Assembly: GCA_934436245.1 (NCBI GenBank)
Contig: CAKSAM010000018.1
Coordinates: 1-49,182, forward strand
DNA: 49,182 nucleotides
Source of the DNA: an uncultured Acetatifactor sp.
GTDB taxonomy: Bacteria; Bacillota; Clostridia; Lachnospirales; Lachnospiraceae
Direction of reading: 5' to 3'
This document shows, one piece after another, positions 22,914-30,937 of the stretch. The notes below the pieces were generated by a model. It made no database searches, was not told where the DNA came from, and saw nothing but the letters and a program-made list of their open reading frames with translations. The stretch's first letter is position 1; each line of letters opens with the position of its first letter. The translations under genes were made by a program, and so were the position numbers.

Positions 22914-24398
22914 TTATGCGAAAGGATTCTCGGTCGGATACAGCATTCCCTTCGGCTGGTTGAAGTTCAGATCCTCTACGGGAACACCGATGTACTTGAA
23001 TACTTCGTACAGAGCCTTGCCGAAATGTCCGAAAGCAACAGCGCCGTGATGAGGGAAGTTCTTCTCGATCAGCACGTGACGATAGAAACGTCCCATCTCA
23101 GGAATAGCGAAAATACCGATACCACCGAAGGATCTGGTAGCTACGGGAAGTACCTCACCCTGTGCAATGTATGCGCGCAGCTTGTTGTCTGCGGTAGACT
23201 GCAAACGGTAGAAGGTGATATCTCCAGGAAGAATATCTCCTTCCAGAGTACCCTGGGTTACCTCTTCGGGAAGGGTTCTTGCCATGATCATCTGGTACTT
23301 CATGTTGCAGGAAGTCAGCTTCTTGGAGTTGGTATTACCGCAATGGAAGCCCATGAAGGTATCATTATGAGTATAGTTGAATTTGCCCTTGATGGACTCG
23401 TCATACATATCATCGGGAACGGTGTTATTGATATCCAGCAGCGTTACGGTATCTGCGCTGACGCAGGTTCCGATGAACTCACTTAAGCAGCCGTAGATAT
23501 CTACCTCACAGGATACAGGAATGCCCATACCGGTAAGACGGCTGTTTACATAGCAGGGTACGAAGCCAAACTGGGTCTGGAATGCAGGCCAGCATTTTCC
23601 GGCAATGGCTACATACTTACGGTATCCTCTGTGAGCCTCGATCCAGTCTAACAGAGTCAGCTCATACTGCGCCAGCTTGGGCAGTACTTCGGGCTTGTGA
23701 TTGCCTGCGCCCAGCTCTGCTTCCATCTCTTTTACCTTGGCAGGAATTCTCTCATCTCCGTCATGCTTCTTGAATGCTTCGAACAGATCCAGTTCGGAGT
23801 TCTCCTCGATTTCTACACCCAGATTGTACAGCTGCTTGATGGGAGCGTTACATGCCAGGAAGTTCAAAGGTCTGGGGCCGAAGGAAATGATCTTCAGATC
23901 GCTTAAGCCCACGATAGCTCTTGCAATAGGAATGAACTCATGCAGCATATCTGCACATTCTGCTGCAGTTCCTACGGGATTCTCGGGAATATAAGCTTTT
24001 ACATTACGAAGCTTTAAGTTGTAGCTGGCATTCAGCATACCGCAGTAAGCATCGCCTCTGCCGCCTACCAGATCGTTCTGGGTCTCTTCTGCTGCTGCGA
24101 TGAACATTGCGGGACCATCAAAATGCTTTGCCAGTAAGGTCTCGGAAATCTCGGGACCGAAGTTGCCCAGATATACGCACAGTGCGTTACAGCCGGCTTT
24201 CTTGATATCCTCTAATGCCTGTACCATATGGATTTCGCTCTCTACGATACATACAGGGCACTCATAGACACTATCGGTACCGTACTTCTCGGTATAAGCC
24301 TGCATCAGAGCTTTTCTGCGGTTCACGGAAAGGCTCTCCGGGAAACAGTCACGGCTCACTGCCACAACGCCAATTTTTACTTCTGGTAAATTACTCAT
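22914..24398 (-). CDS. L-fucose/L-arabinose isomerase family protein
   Basis: 494 residues. The N-terminal part 'KIGVVAVSRDCFPESLS' and 'VYLGNFGPE' resemble the nucleotide-like N-domain of FucI/AraA sugar isomerases; the middle 'FGPRPLNFLACNAP' and 'CEVDIYGCLSEF' and the C-terminal 'TFMGFHCGNTNSKKL' (His probably a metal ligand) fit the same superfamily. These enzymes convert aldoses to ketoses with Mn. It is last in an operon after a xylulokinase and DUF4867, so the product is probably a ketopentose that the kinase takes. The exact sugar is unknown. The Shine-Dalgarno is AGGAGGATT. Confidence 0.85.
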   Translation of the reverse strand: MSNLPEVKIGVVAVSRDCFPESLSVNRRKALMQAYTEKYGTDSVYECPVCIVESEIHMVQALEDIKKAGCNALCVYLGNFGPEISETLLAKHFDGPAMFIAAAEETQNDLVGGRGDAYCGMLNASYNLKLRNVKAYIPENPVGTAAECADMLHEFIPIARAIVGLSDLKIISFGPRPLNFLACNAPIKQLYNLGVEIEENSELDLFEAFKKHDGDERIPAKVKEMEAELGAGNHKPEVLPKLAQYELTLLDWIEAHRGYRKYVAIAGKCWPAFQTQFGFVPCYVNSRLTGMGIPVSCEVDIYGCLSEFIGTCVSADTVTLLDINNTVPDDMYDESIKGKFNYTHNDTFMGFHCGNTNSKKLTSCNMKYQMIMARTLPEEVTQGTLEGDILPGDITFYRLQSTADNKLRAYIAQGEVLPVATRSFGGIGIFAIPEMGRFYRHVLIEKNFPHHGAVAFGHFGKALYEVFKYIGVPVEDLNFNQPKGMLYPTENPFA

Positions 24399-24508
24399 TT
24401 TGTAATCCTCCTATTTATGTTTTCTTTTTCTCTACACCATTTATTTTACCGCCTGTTTTCATCCATTCACGGAATCCTCCGGCGTTCAAATCTTATGAAT
24501 TATTACGT

Positions 24509-25150
24509 TTATTTGCTCACATCCAGATTCTCTCCGGTCAGTCCGATAAAGCTTCCCTCTGGAAGACCGCCCTCTGCATGACCGATCAGCCACTTGTTCG
24601 TAGCGGCAAGCAGTGCATCCTCACTGGGTGCTTTGCCCTGCTCCACCTTCTGGTGTGTTCCTTCTAACGGGTAGTTAGTTCCCTGAGGTAATACAATGGC
24701 TACCTGGAATCCCTGACCGTCTACTCCACAGGGAGCATAATGCAGAGAGGTTGCAAATACTTCCACACCGGTACCTGCAGGCACTAAAAATGCTTCTATT
24801 CTGGAAGTATCATATGTAAAATCCTCTGCCACATCCGCCTGCAGTCCAAGGAGCAGAATAGCATCCGTTGCTGCCACATTGATTTCGGAGCTTCTGTGAT
24901 ATTCCACGGCATTAAGTTTAGAATTATGACCGTTACAGTACCCGATCTGTACAGGCATCTCTCCGTAAGTGATCGTCTCCAGTTCCTTTTTCACAGGCAG
25001 TGCTTCCAATGCATTGATCCCGGGCTCATATACCACACCCTCGGGAACCGGAGTCTTTTTCATTTCTTCCACCAGTTGTGTGAAATCCACATTGGTGATC
25101 ACTCTGCCATACTTGCGGAATGCAGGATCTTTTACAGATAAAATTTTCAT
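24509..25150 (-). CDS. DUF4867 family protein, cupin-like
   Basis: 213 residues, cytosolic, of a family with no proven function. 'NAVEYHRSSEINVAATDAIL' looks like a cupin metal site (His and Glu) and a second His is in 'SLHYAPCGVDGQGFQ'. Between a sugar kinase and a sugar isomerase, it is likely to act in the same pathway, perhaps as a pentose isomerase, epimerase or mutarotase; this is inference. Start ATG is preceded by an AAAGG at unusual distance. It lies 88 bp after xylB and 110 bp before the isomerase gene. Confidence 0.82.
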   Translation of the reverse strand: MKILSVKDPAFRKYGRVITNVDFTQLVEEMKKTPVPEGVVYEPGINALEALPVKKELETITYGEMPVQIGYCNGHNSKLNAVEYHRSSEINVAATDAILLLGLQADVAEDFTYDTSRIEAFLVPAGTGVEVFATSLHYAPCGVDGQGFQVAIVLPQGTNYPLEGTHQKVEQGKAPSEDALLAATNKWLIGHAEGGLPEGSFIGLTGENLDVSK

Positions 25151-25238
25151 GCTGCTCTACCAACCTTTCTCTATTATAGCTCAATCTTAAAATTACGAGG
25201 TTCATTTTATTATGCTGTTGTTTGATTTTTCTACGGCA

Positions 25239-26708
25239 TTATTTTAGGATCTCAAACAGCGGCTTGCATGCCGGATAAATCTGGCGGAACTTCTGATAAC
25301 GCTCTTCGTACTTTGCCACCAGCTCCGGATCCGGTTCTACAGTTCCTGTGACTTTCACGAACTTTTCTGCGATTTCTTCCACGCTTGCATATTCACCGCA
25401 GGCTACTGCTGCCAGCATGGCGCCGCCCATAGCCGGACCTTCTTCGCTCTCGATCACATCCACCTTCAGGTTCAGGATATTGGCGATCATCTTCTTCCAC
25501 AGAGGGCTCTTGGCTCCGCCGCCGCAGATCTTGGTCCGCTCCAGATGGATGCCCAGAGATTTTGCCACCTCCAGGGAATCACGCAATGCAAATGCCACAC
25601 CTTCCAATACCGCCTGGGTCATGTCGGCTCTGGTGGTATCCATGGTCATGCCGATAAAAGTACCTCTGGCATTGGGATCATTATGAGGGGAACGCTCTCC
25701 CATGAGATACGGCAGGAAGTATACATGATTCTCGCCAAGCTTCTCGATCTGCGCCTGCTCTGCTGCATAATCCTTCGTTCCGATGATCTCATCCATCCAC
25801 CATTTATTGCAGGAAGCTGCACTCAGCATACAGCCCATGAGATGATAATGACCGTCTGCATGTGCAAAGGAATGAAGGGCATTGTGCTGATCCACTCCAA
25901 AATGATTGGAAGAAATAAAAATCGTTCCGCTGGTACCCAGAGAGATATTACACCTATTATCTCCCACAGTTCCGGTACCCACTGCCGCTGCCGCATTGTC
26001 TCCGGCTCCCGCAGCCACCACCACATTTGTGGGAATTCCCAGTTCGGCAGCCACCTCCGGCAATACACAGCCAACCTTTTCATAGCTCTCATAGCAGGCA
26101 GCCAGCTGGTCTTCTGTCACACCACAGATCTCACACATTTCTTTCGACCAGCAGCGGTTCTTCACATCAAACAATAACATACCGGAAGCATCCGATACAT
26201 CCGTACAATGTACACCGGTCAGACGATAAGCGATGTAGTCCTTCGGCAGCATGATCTTTTTGATCCTTGCAAAATTCTCCGGCTCGTTCTTTTTCACCCA
26301 GAGGATCTTCGGTGCCGTAAAACCGGTAAAGGAAATATTCGCCGTATATTCGGAAAGCTTCTCCTTGCCGATCACATTGTTCAGATAATCGCATTCCTCC
26401 GTGGTTCTGCCGTCATTCCAGAGAATCGCCGGACGGATCACCTGATCCTTCTCATCCAGAATCACCAGACCATGCATCTGTCCTCCGAAGCTGATGCCTG
26501 CCACCTGGCTCTTGTCTGCATCCGCAAGAAGCTCCTTGATTCCTTCCATCGTCTGCTCATACCAGTCCTCTGGCTTCTGTTCCGACCAGCCGGGGTGTGG
26601 AAAATACAGCGGATATTCCCTGGATACAATGTTCCGGATCTTTCCTTCGCTGTCCATTAAAAGCAGTTTTACTGCTGAGGTTCCCAGATCGATTCCAATG
26701 TATAACAT
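25239..26708 (-). CDS. xylB: Xylulokinase (FGGY family)
   Basis: 489 residues. FGGY carbohydrate kinase: N-terminal 'YIGIDLGTSAVKLLL' phosphate loop, 'ISFGGQMHGLV' and 'ILWNDGRTTEE' as in xylulokinases, then 'SLGTSGTIF' and 'CGGGAKSPLWKKMIAN' ATP-site motifs. It phosphorylates a ketopentose, most likely D-xylulose, to the 5-phosphate for the pentose phosphate pathway. The ATG at 26708 is chosen because GGGAGGAAG lies just before it; the frame is open five codons further. First gene of a three-gene operon with a clear promoter and a palindrome at the start site, divergent from a LacI regulator. Confidence 0.92.
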   Translation of the reverse strand: MLYIGIDLGTSAVKLLLMDSEGKIRNIVSREYPLYFPHPGWSEQKPEDWYEQTMEGIKELLADADKSQVAGISFGGQMHGLVILDEKDQVIRPAILWNDGRTTEECDYLNNVIGKEKLSEYTANISFTGFTAPKILWVKKNEPENFARIKKIMLPKDYIAYRLTGVHCTDVSDASGMLLFDVKNRCWSKEMCEICGVTEDQLAACYESYEKVGCVLPEVAAELGIPTNVVVAAGAGDNAAAAVGTGTVGDNRCNISLGTSGTIFISSNHFGVDQHNALHSFAHADGHYHLMGCMLSAASCNKWWMDEIIGTKDYAAEQAQIEKLGENHVYFLPYLMGERSPHNDPNARGTFIGMTMDTTRADMTQAVLEGVAFALRDSLEVAKSLGIHLERTKICGGGAKSPLWKKMIANILNLKVDVIESEEGPAMGGAMLAAVACGEYASVEEIAEKFVKVTGTVEPDPELVAKYEERYQKFRQIYPACKPLFEILK

Positions 26709-26763
26709 GAATCTTCCTCCCATCCATTTTTTGTGTTGTGTCCCAATACGTTCTGTTCCATTC

Positions 26764-26816
26764 CGTGCACGTGCACGTCATAATTTTATCATAACGGCTC
26801 TGAGAAAGATTTTCAA
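26764..26816 (-). promoter_or_regulatory. xylB operon promoter with palindromic operator
   Basis: Minus-strand -35 TTGAAA (26811-26816), 17-bp spacer, -10 TATGAT (26788-26793). The predicted start point falls next to a perfect 14-bp palindrome CGTGCACGTGCACG (26764-26777), the size and position of an operator for a LacI-family repressor. The neighbour at 27105 is the obvious candidate to bind it. The 396 bp between xylB and that gene also hold CAGAGC / GCTCTG (26989-27006). Confidence 0.78.
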
Positions 26817-27063
26817 GTAGAACTTTTTATCTTTTCCATGTTTTTTCACCAAAAAGTGAAGATATGAACTTCTTTTGTATCTCTGGAAAACGGCTCTTCG
26901 CAAAGCGGTCCACCGTGCCCGGGCAACTACCGGTATTTCATTGACTTCACCAAAGAAATATGATACCTTGTAACTATTCAGAGCCATGCAGCTCTGCTTT
27001 CTACGAATGTCTGCAGGCAGAATAGCGAATGAAGTTCTGACAGTCACGCTAAATATTACAAAG

Positions 27064-27083
27064 CATCTGAATATGTTCAGATG
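27064..27083 (+). promoter_or_regulatory. Inverted repeat before the LacI-type regulator gene
   Basis: Perfect CATCTGAA / TTCAGATG with a four-base spacer, ending about 20 bases before the start codon. It may be an autoregulatory operator or a 5' hairpin near the ribosome site. A possible -35 TTGACT is at 26941-26946. Confidence 0.55.
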
Positions 27084-27104
27084 ATCGAAAGGCATAAGTA
27101 TTTT

Positions 27105-28124
27105 ATGGCAACCATCAAAGAAATTGCTGCGCTTGCCGGTGTCTCCCGCGGCACGGTGGATCGTGTACTGAATGACCGTGGAGCAGTGAACCCGGAAACT
27201 GCTGAAAAAATCAGAAAAATCGCCAGAGATCTGGATTATAAGCCCAATCGTGCAGGTCTGGTCCTGGCTGCACAGAAAAAGAGGCTCAAGCTGGGGGTCA
27301 TTCTGTTTTCCAGTGGGAATGCCTTTTTTCAGGATGTCCTGTCCGGAATTAATGAAAAAGCCGAAGAGCTTGCCGGCTACAACTGTACTGTAATCACCAA
27401 ACAGATCTCCTTCGGTGTGGAAGCCCAGCTGCAGGCTGTCGATGAACTGCTGGCAGAAGAAGTGAACGGCATCGCCATGACGCCTTACAACGATGAGCGG
27501 ATCCGTGACTGTATCAGCCGGTTATACGAACAGGGGATTCCCGTCGTCACGCTGAACACCGATATTGAAAATGCAAAACGTATCGCCTATGTGGGCAGCA
27601 ATTACACCCGCAGTGGTGCCACTGCCGCCGGTCTTTTGCAGCTTATGACTTCCGGCACCGTAAATGTGGGGATTGTCACAGGTTCCTCCAATATCCTGTG
27701 TCATACGGAACGCATTGCCGGATTTCTGAAAACACTAAAGCCTTACGCCGACCGGATCCACATTGTGGACACGGTAGAGATCCATGATGATGAAGTGGAA
27801 AGCTATGAAAAGACTTATGCTCTGTTATCCGCTCATCCGGAGATCAATGCATTGTTCTTCGCCGCAGGCGGTGTCTACGGCGGCTGCCGCAGTGTAGAGG
27901 CTCTTGGGAAAAAAGGAGCCATCCGGATCATTGCATTTGATCAGGTACCCACCACCAGACAGATGTTGGAAAACGGCACCATTGCCGCCACCATCTGTCA
28001 GCAGCCGAAAGTGCAGGGCAGTAAGCCCCTTTCCCTGCTGTTTGCCTACTTGACCACCGGCGAAAATCCGGAAAAAGAATACAATTATGTGGCCGTAGAT
28101 ATCCGGATCCGGGAAAATACATAA
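27105..28124 (+). CDS. LacI family transcriptional regulator
   Basis: 339 residues. N-terminal HTH 'TIKEIAALAGVSRGTVDRVL' and hinge 'LDYKPNRAGLVLA' bind DNA as a dimer; the rest is a periplasmic-binding-like sugar sensor ('LGVILFSSGNAFFQDVLSGI', 'YVGSNYTRSGATAAG', 'IIAFDQVPTTRQM'). The HTH recognition helix reads SRGTVDR rather than the more usual SxxTVSR. ATG at 27105 gives the normal short N-terminus; an upstream ATG at 27081 adds eight residues. Divergent from the xylB operon, so it probably controls that operon in response to a pentose or its derivative. Confidence 0.92.
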   Translation: MATIKEIAALAGVSRGTVDRVLNDRGAVNPETAEKIRKIARDLDYKPNRAGLVLAAQKKRLKLGVILFSSGNAFFQDVLSGINEKAEELAGYNCTVITKQISFGVEAQLQAVDELLAEEVNGIAMTPYNDERIRDCISRLYEQGIPVVTLNTDIENAKRIAYVGSNYTRSGATAAGLLQLMTSGTVNVGIVTGSSNILCHTERIAGFLKTLKPYADRIHIVDTVEIHDDEVESYEKTYALLSAHPEINALFFAAGGVYGGCRSVEALGKKGAIRIIAFDQVPTTRQMLENGTIAATICQQPKVQGSKPLSLLFAYLTTGENPEKEYNYVAVDIRIRENT

Positions 28125-28151
28125 AATTTTCTTAAGATTCTTCCGACACTC

Positions 28152-28180
28152 TTGTCATTCACAACATATAGTACTATAAT
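28152..28180 (+). promoter_or_regulatory. Promoter of the tocopherol-cyclase-family gene
   Basis: -35 TTGTCA (28152-28157), 17-bp spacer, perfect -10 TATAAT (28175-28180). ACAACAT / ATGTTGT half-sites flank the -10. GGGGGAG is the ribosome site ten bases before the ATG. Confidence 0.8.
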
Positions 28181-28240
28181 ATACATATTATCTACGAAAT
28201 GTTGTTTTGAGGGGTACAAAAGCGGGGGAGTCTTTGATTC

Positions 28241-29368
28241 ATGAATTTATCTGATCTGAAAAGAAATGCATATATGTTGCGAGGTTCTGATGCAAAACGT
28301 GGCTACATGCGCTGGTGGCATTCCTTCCAGGGCGTGTGTCCCACGACGCAGGAAACTCGCACTTTTTTTGTGGAATACAGCATTTTAAACCCCGCCCTGG
28401 GGGCATCACAGCCTATTTTAGGCCAGCACCCCTACTACAAACGTCATGGCATGAAGCCGTCCTATCTCTGCATCAAAGCAGGAGTGTTCCCTGATCAGGG
28501 GGATGACGGTCTGCAGCTTCAGGCTTACTATCCCATGACTTCTCTGCAGGTGGCCCAGGATCCTTTTTACATGCAGTTTGAAGACTGTGTCTATAGTGAG
28601 AACCGGATCAGCGGTTCCATCGACATTTCCGAAGAGATTGCAAGACATCGTTCTCTTATGACTGATGCAGGCAGCTTTACCTGGGATCTGGAGGTGCATA
28701 AAGCTGTTGCCTGTCACACCGGCTATATTGCCAATGCTTTTTTCACGGCGCTTCATGCGTTGGAAAGCTTCTGGCACGGCGAAGGAATCCGTACTTTTTT
28801 CCGGGGAACCGTTGTATTGGACGGTGTCACCTATGAGGTCACTCCTGAGACCTCCTATGGCTATGCAGATAAGCATTGGGGCCGCAGTTACAACCAGCCC
28901 TGGCTGCAATTCGCTTCCGGCCACCTGATCAGTGAAAAAAACGGCCGTGAGTTAAAGCATTCTGCTTTGGCCATCGATGGCTGTTGTCCAAAGTTCCTGT
29001 TCTTCCCCGTTCGCCGCAGAATCCTGATGCAGTTGACCTATACCGGAGAAGATTTCGAGTATCATTTTGGCAAACCGCTTACACTGTCCCGTTGTAAGTG
29101 GAAGGTGAAAGAGACCAACAAACGGTTCATCTGGCACTTCAAAGCCCAGAACCGCACTTCCGTGGTGCGGATCTCCGGAAGCTGCAGCAAAGAGCAGATG
29201 ATGCCGCTGCTCTATGAAAGTCCCGACGGAAAAGTATCCAACGTTCCTCTCTGGGAGGGCGGCAATGCAGCAGGCACTGTAGAACTGTACCGGAGGATTG
29301 GCGGTTCTCTGGAATTGGTCGACCGTCTGCATTTTGAAAACGGTTTATGTGCTTATCAGCGTCTCTGA
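28241..29368 (+). CDS. Tocopherol cyclase family protein
   Basis: 375 residues, no signal peptide. 'YGYADKHWGRSYNQPWLQF' and 'WDLEVHKAVACHTGYI' match the tocopherol cyclase family (PF14249), whose plant and cyanobacterial members close the chromanol ring of vitamin E. Fermentative Clostridia do not make tocopherol, so the bacterial member must act on something else, or be a lipocalin-like lipid binder. It is a single gene with its own promoter and a terminator shared with spoVG, so context gives no further hint. Confidence 0.8.
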   Translation: MNLSDLKRNAYMLRGSDAKRGYMRWWHSFQGVCPTTQETRTFFVEYSILNPALGASQPILGQHPYYKRHGMKPSYLCIKAGVFPDQGDDGLQLQAYYPMTSLQVAQDPFYMQFEDCVYSENRISGSIDISEEIARHRSLMTDAGSFTWDLEVHKAVACHTGYIANAFFTALHALESFWHGEGIRTFFRGTVVLDGVTYEVTPETSYGYADKHWGRSYNQPWLQFASGHLISEKNGRELKHSALAIDGCCPKFLFFPVRRRILMQLTYTGEDFEYHFGKPLTLSRCKWKVKETNKRFIWHFKAQNRTSVVRISGSCSKEQMMPLLYESPDGKVSNVPLWEGGNAAGTVELYRRIGGSLELVDRLHFENGLCAYQRL

Positions 29369-29403
29369 TTCCATCTGTTGAATTGTAACCTGGATGTATT
29401 TTA

Positions 29404-29447
29404 AAAGCTGTTGCCGCAGATTTTCTCTGCTGACAACAGCTTTCTTT
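29404..29447. terminator. Bidirectional terminator between convergent genes
   Basis: Stem AAAGCTGTTG / CAACAGCTTT (29404-29413 with 29434-29443), inner GCAGA / TCTGC, T-rich on the plus side and TTTTAAAA on the minus side. It serves both the cyclase-family gene and spoVG. Confidence 0.88.
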
Positions 29448-29461
29448 TGTCTCTATGCAGC

Positions 29462-29737
29462 TTAGATTGCCTCTTCCGGCTCCTCCAATGCTTTTTCGTA
29501 ACTCTCCAGGATCACCCTTTGCAAATTTTCTCTTGTGGAGGAATTGATAGGATGTGCGATATCCCTATATTCTCCGTCCGTTGCCTTTTTGCTCGGCATT
29601 GCAATGAACAATCCCTTTTCTCCTTCGATCACCTTGATATCATGTACGACGAATTCATCATCCAGTGTAATGGATACGATAGCTTTCATCTTGCCTTCCT
29701 TGGTGATCTTACGAACACGTACATCTGTAATCTGCAT
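29462..29737 (-). CDS. spoVG: Septation regulator SpoVG
   Basis: 91 residues with the family's invariant start '[11 protein letters not shown]' and core 'FIAMPSKK' and '[13 protein letters not shown]'. SpoVG is a small site-specific nucleic-acid-binding protein linked to septation, sporulation and, in other Firmicutes, surface traits. It follows glgD by 79 bp, and the gap folds into a two-part hairpin just upstream of the GGGGG ribosome site. Conserved over its full length, so the call is firm. Confidence 0.96.
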   Translation of the reverse strand: MQITDVRVRKITKEGKMKAIVSITLDDEFVVHDIKVIEGEKGLFIAMPSKKATDGEYRDIAHPINSSTRENLQRVILESYEKALEEPEEAI

Positions 29738-29762
29738 TTGCTAACCCCCTTGGTGCTGTTAC

Positions 29763-29817
29763 AGTGATCCTTACGCATTTCTCCGCCCTGTGGACTCTCG
29801 AAATGCTACAGATCACT
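29763..29817 (-). promoter_or_regulatory. Structured leader between glgD and spoVG
   Basis: AGTGATC (29763-29769) pairs with GATCACT (29811-29817), and inside it GCATTTC (29775-29781) pairs with GAAATGC (29800-29806), leaving an 18-nt apical loop. There is no T-run, so it is not a terminator. It starts at the glgD stop codon and ends about 25 bases before the spoVG start. Confidence 0.6.
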
Positions 29818-30935
29818 TAGATCACATATCGCTCATTTCTCTCAACTACGATCTTCACTTCGCCTTCTCCCACAAAGTACGAATTTGCACGAATCGTATC
29901 ACGGCTTTCTACAATACAGTTTTCAATATGCGTGTTATCTCCAATATAAACATCATTCAGGATAATGGAGTTCTTGATCACACAATTATTGCCTATATAA
30001 CTCTTCTTGAAAATCACGGAATTCTCTACCACACCGTTGACAATACATCCGCTGGATACCAGACTGTTTCGTACCTGAGAACCGGGATTATATTTTGCGG
30101 GAGGCAGATCATCCACCTTGGAGTATACATCCGGATACTGTTTAAAGAAGTAATTTCTCACATCCGCTTTCAGGAAATCCATGTTGGTGCTGTAGTAATC
30201 TTCCACAGATGCAATATTTCTCCAGTAATCCTTGATCTTGTATCCGTAAATTCTCTTCAGATCCTTGTAGCGGATCAGAATATCTCTTACGAAATCATAA
30301 CGGTCTTCCTCCGCACACTTCTCGATCATTTCGATCAGCAGTCTGCGTCGAACCACATAAATACCACAGGATATCGTATTGGTCTTGGCCTGCAGAGGCT
30401 TTTCCTCAAATTCTTCGATACGGCTTTCCTCGTTCATGCGGATCGTACCGAAACGCTCTACATTGGTACCGGGCTCCATATCACGGCAGACTACAGTGAT
30501 ATCTGCCTTCTTCTCAATATGGTACTCCAATACCTTATTGTAATCCAGCTTATATACACCATCGCCGGAAGCAATGACTACATAGGGTTCATGACTGTTT
30601 TTTAAGAAGCTGAGGTTCTGATAAATAGCATCCGCAGTTCCTCTGTACCAGTTGCTGTTCTCCGCTGTTACAGCAGGCGTGAACACATATAATCCACCCT
30701 GTTTACGTCCAAAATCCCACCATTTGGAAGAATTCAGATGCTCGTTCAGACTTCTTGCATTGTACTGGGTAAATACTGCCACCTTCTGAATATGAGAGTT
30801 GGTCATATTACTCAGTGTAAAGTCAATACTGCGGTAGCTGCCTGCGATAGGCATTGCACATATTGCTCTCTTCTGGGAAAGTTCCCGCATCCTGTGATTG
30901 TTACCGCCTGCTAAAATAATTCCAATCGCTCTCAC
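29817..30935 (-). CDS. glgD: Glucose-1-phosphate adenylyltransferase, GlgD subunit
   Basis: 372 residues. N-terminal nucleotidyltransferase fold with 'GIILAGGNNHRMREL' in place of GlgC's GGxGxRL, then 'RSIDFTLSNMTNSHI' and a C-terminal left-handed beta-helix. GlgD is the non-catalytic or modulatory partner of GlgC in Firmicutes and boosts ADP-glucose formation for glycogen. It starts with GTG two bases after the glgC stop, so translation is coupled. Other glycogen genes are not in the window. Confidence 0.93.
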   Translation of the reverse strand: MRAIGIILAGGNNHRMRELSQKRAICAMPIAGSYRSIDFTLSNMTNSHIQKVAVFTQYNARSLNEHLNSSKWWDFGRKQGGLYVFTPAVTAENSNWYRGTADAIYQNLSFLKNSHEPYVVIASGDGVYKLDYNKVLEYHIEKKADITVVCRDMEPGTNVERFGTIRMNEESRIEEFEEKPLQAKTNTISCGIYVVRRRLLIEMIEKCAEEDRYDFVRDILIRYKDLKRIYGYKIKDYWRNIASVEDYYSTNMDFLKADVRNYFFKQYPDVYSKVDDLPPAKYNPGSQVRNSLVSSGCIVNGVVENSVIFKKSYIGNNCVIKNSIILNDVYIGDNTHIENCIVESRDTIRANSYFVGEGEVKIVVERNERYVI

Positions 30936-30937
30936 TG

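Noticed and set aside
26778..27095. 105-codon minus-strand frame between xylB and the LacI gene
   Set aside because: It covers the xylB promoter and several inverted repeats and has no coding pattern.
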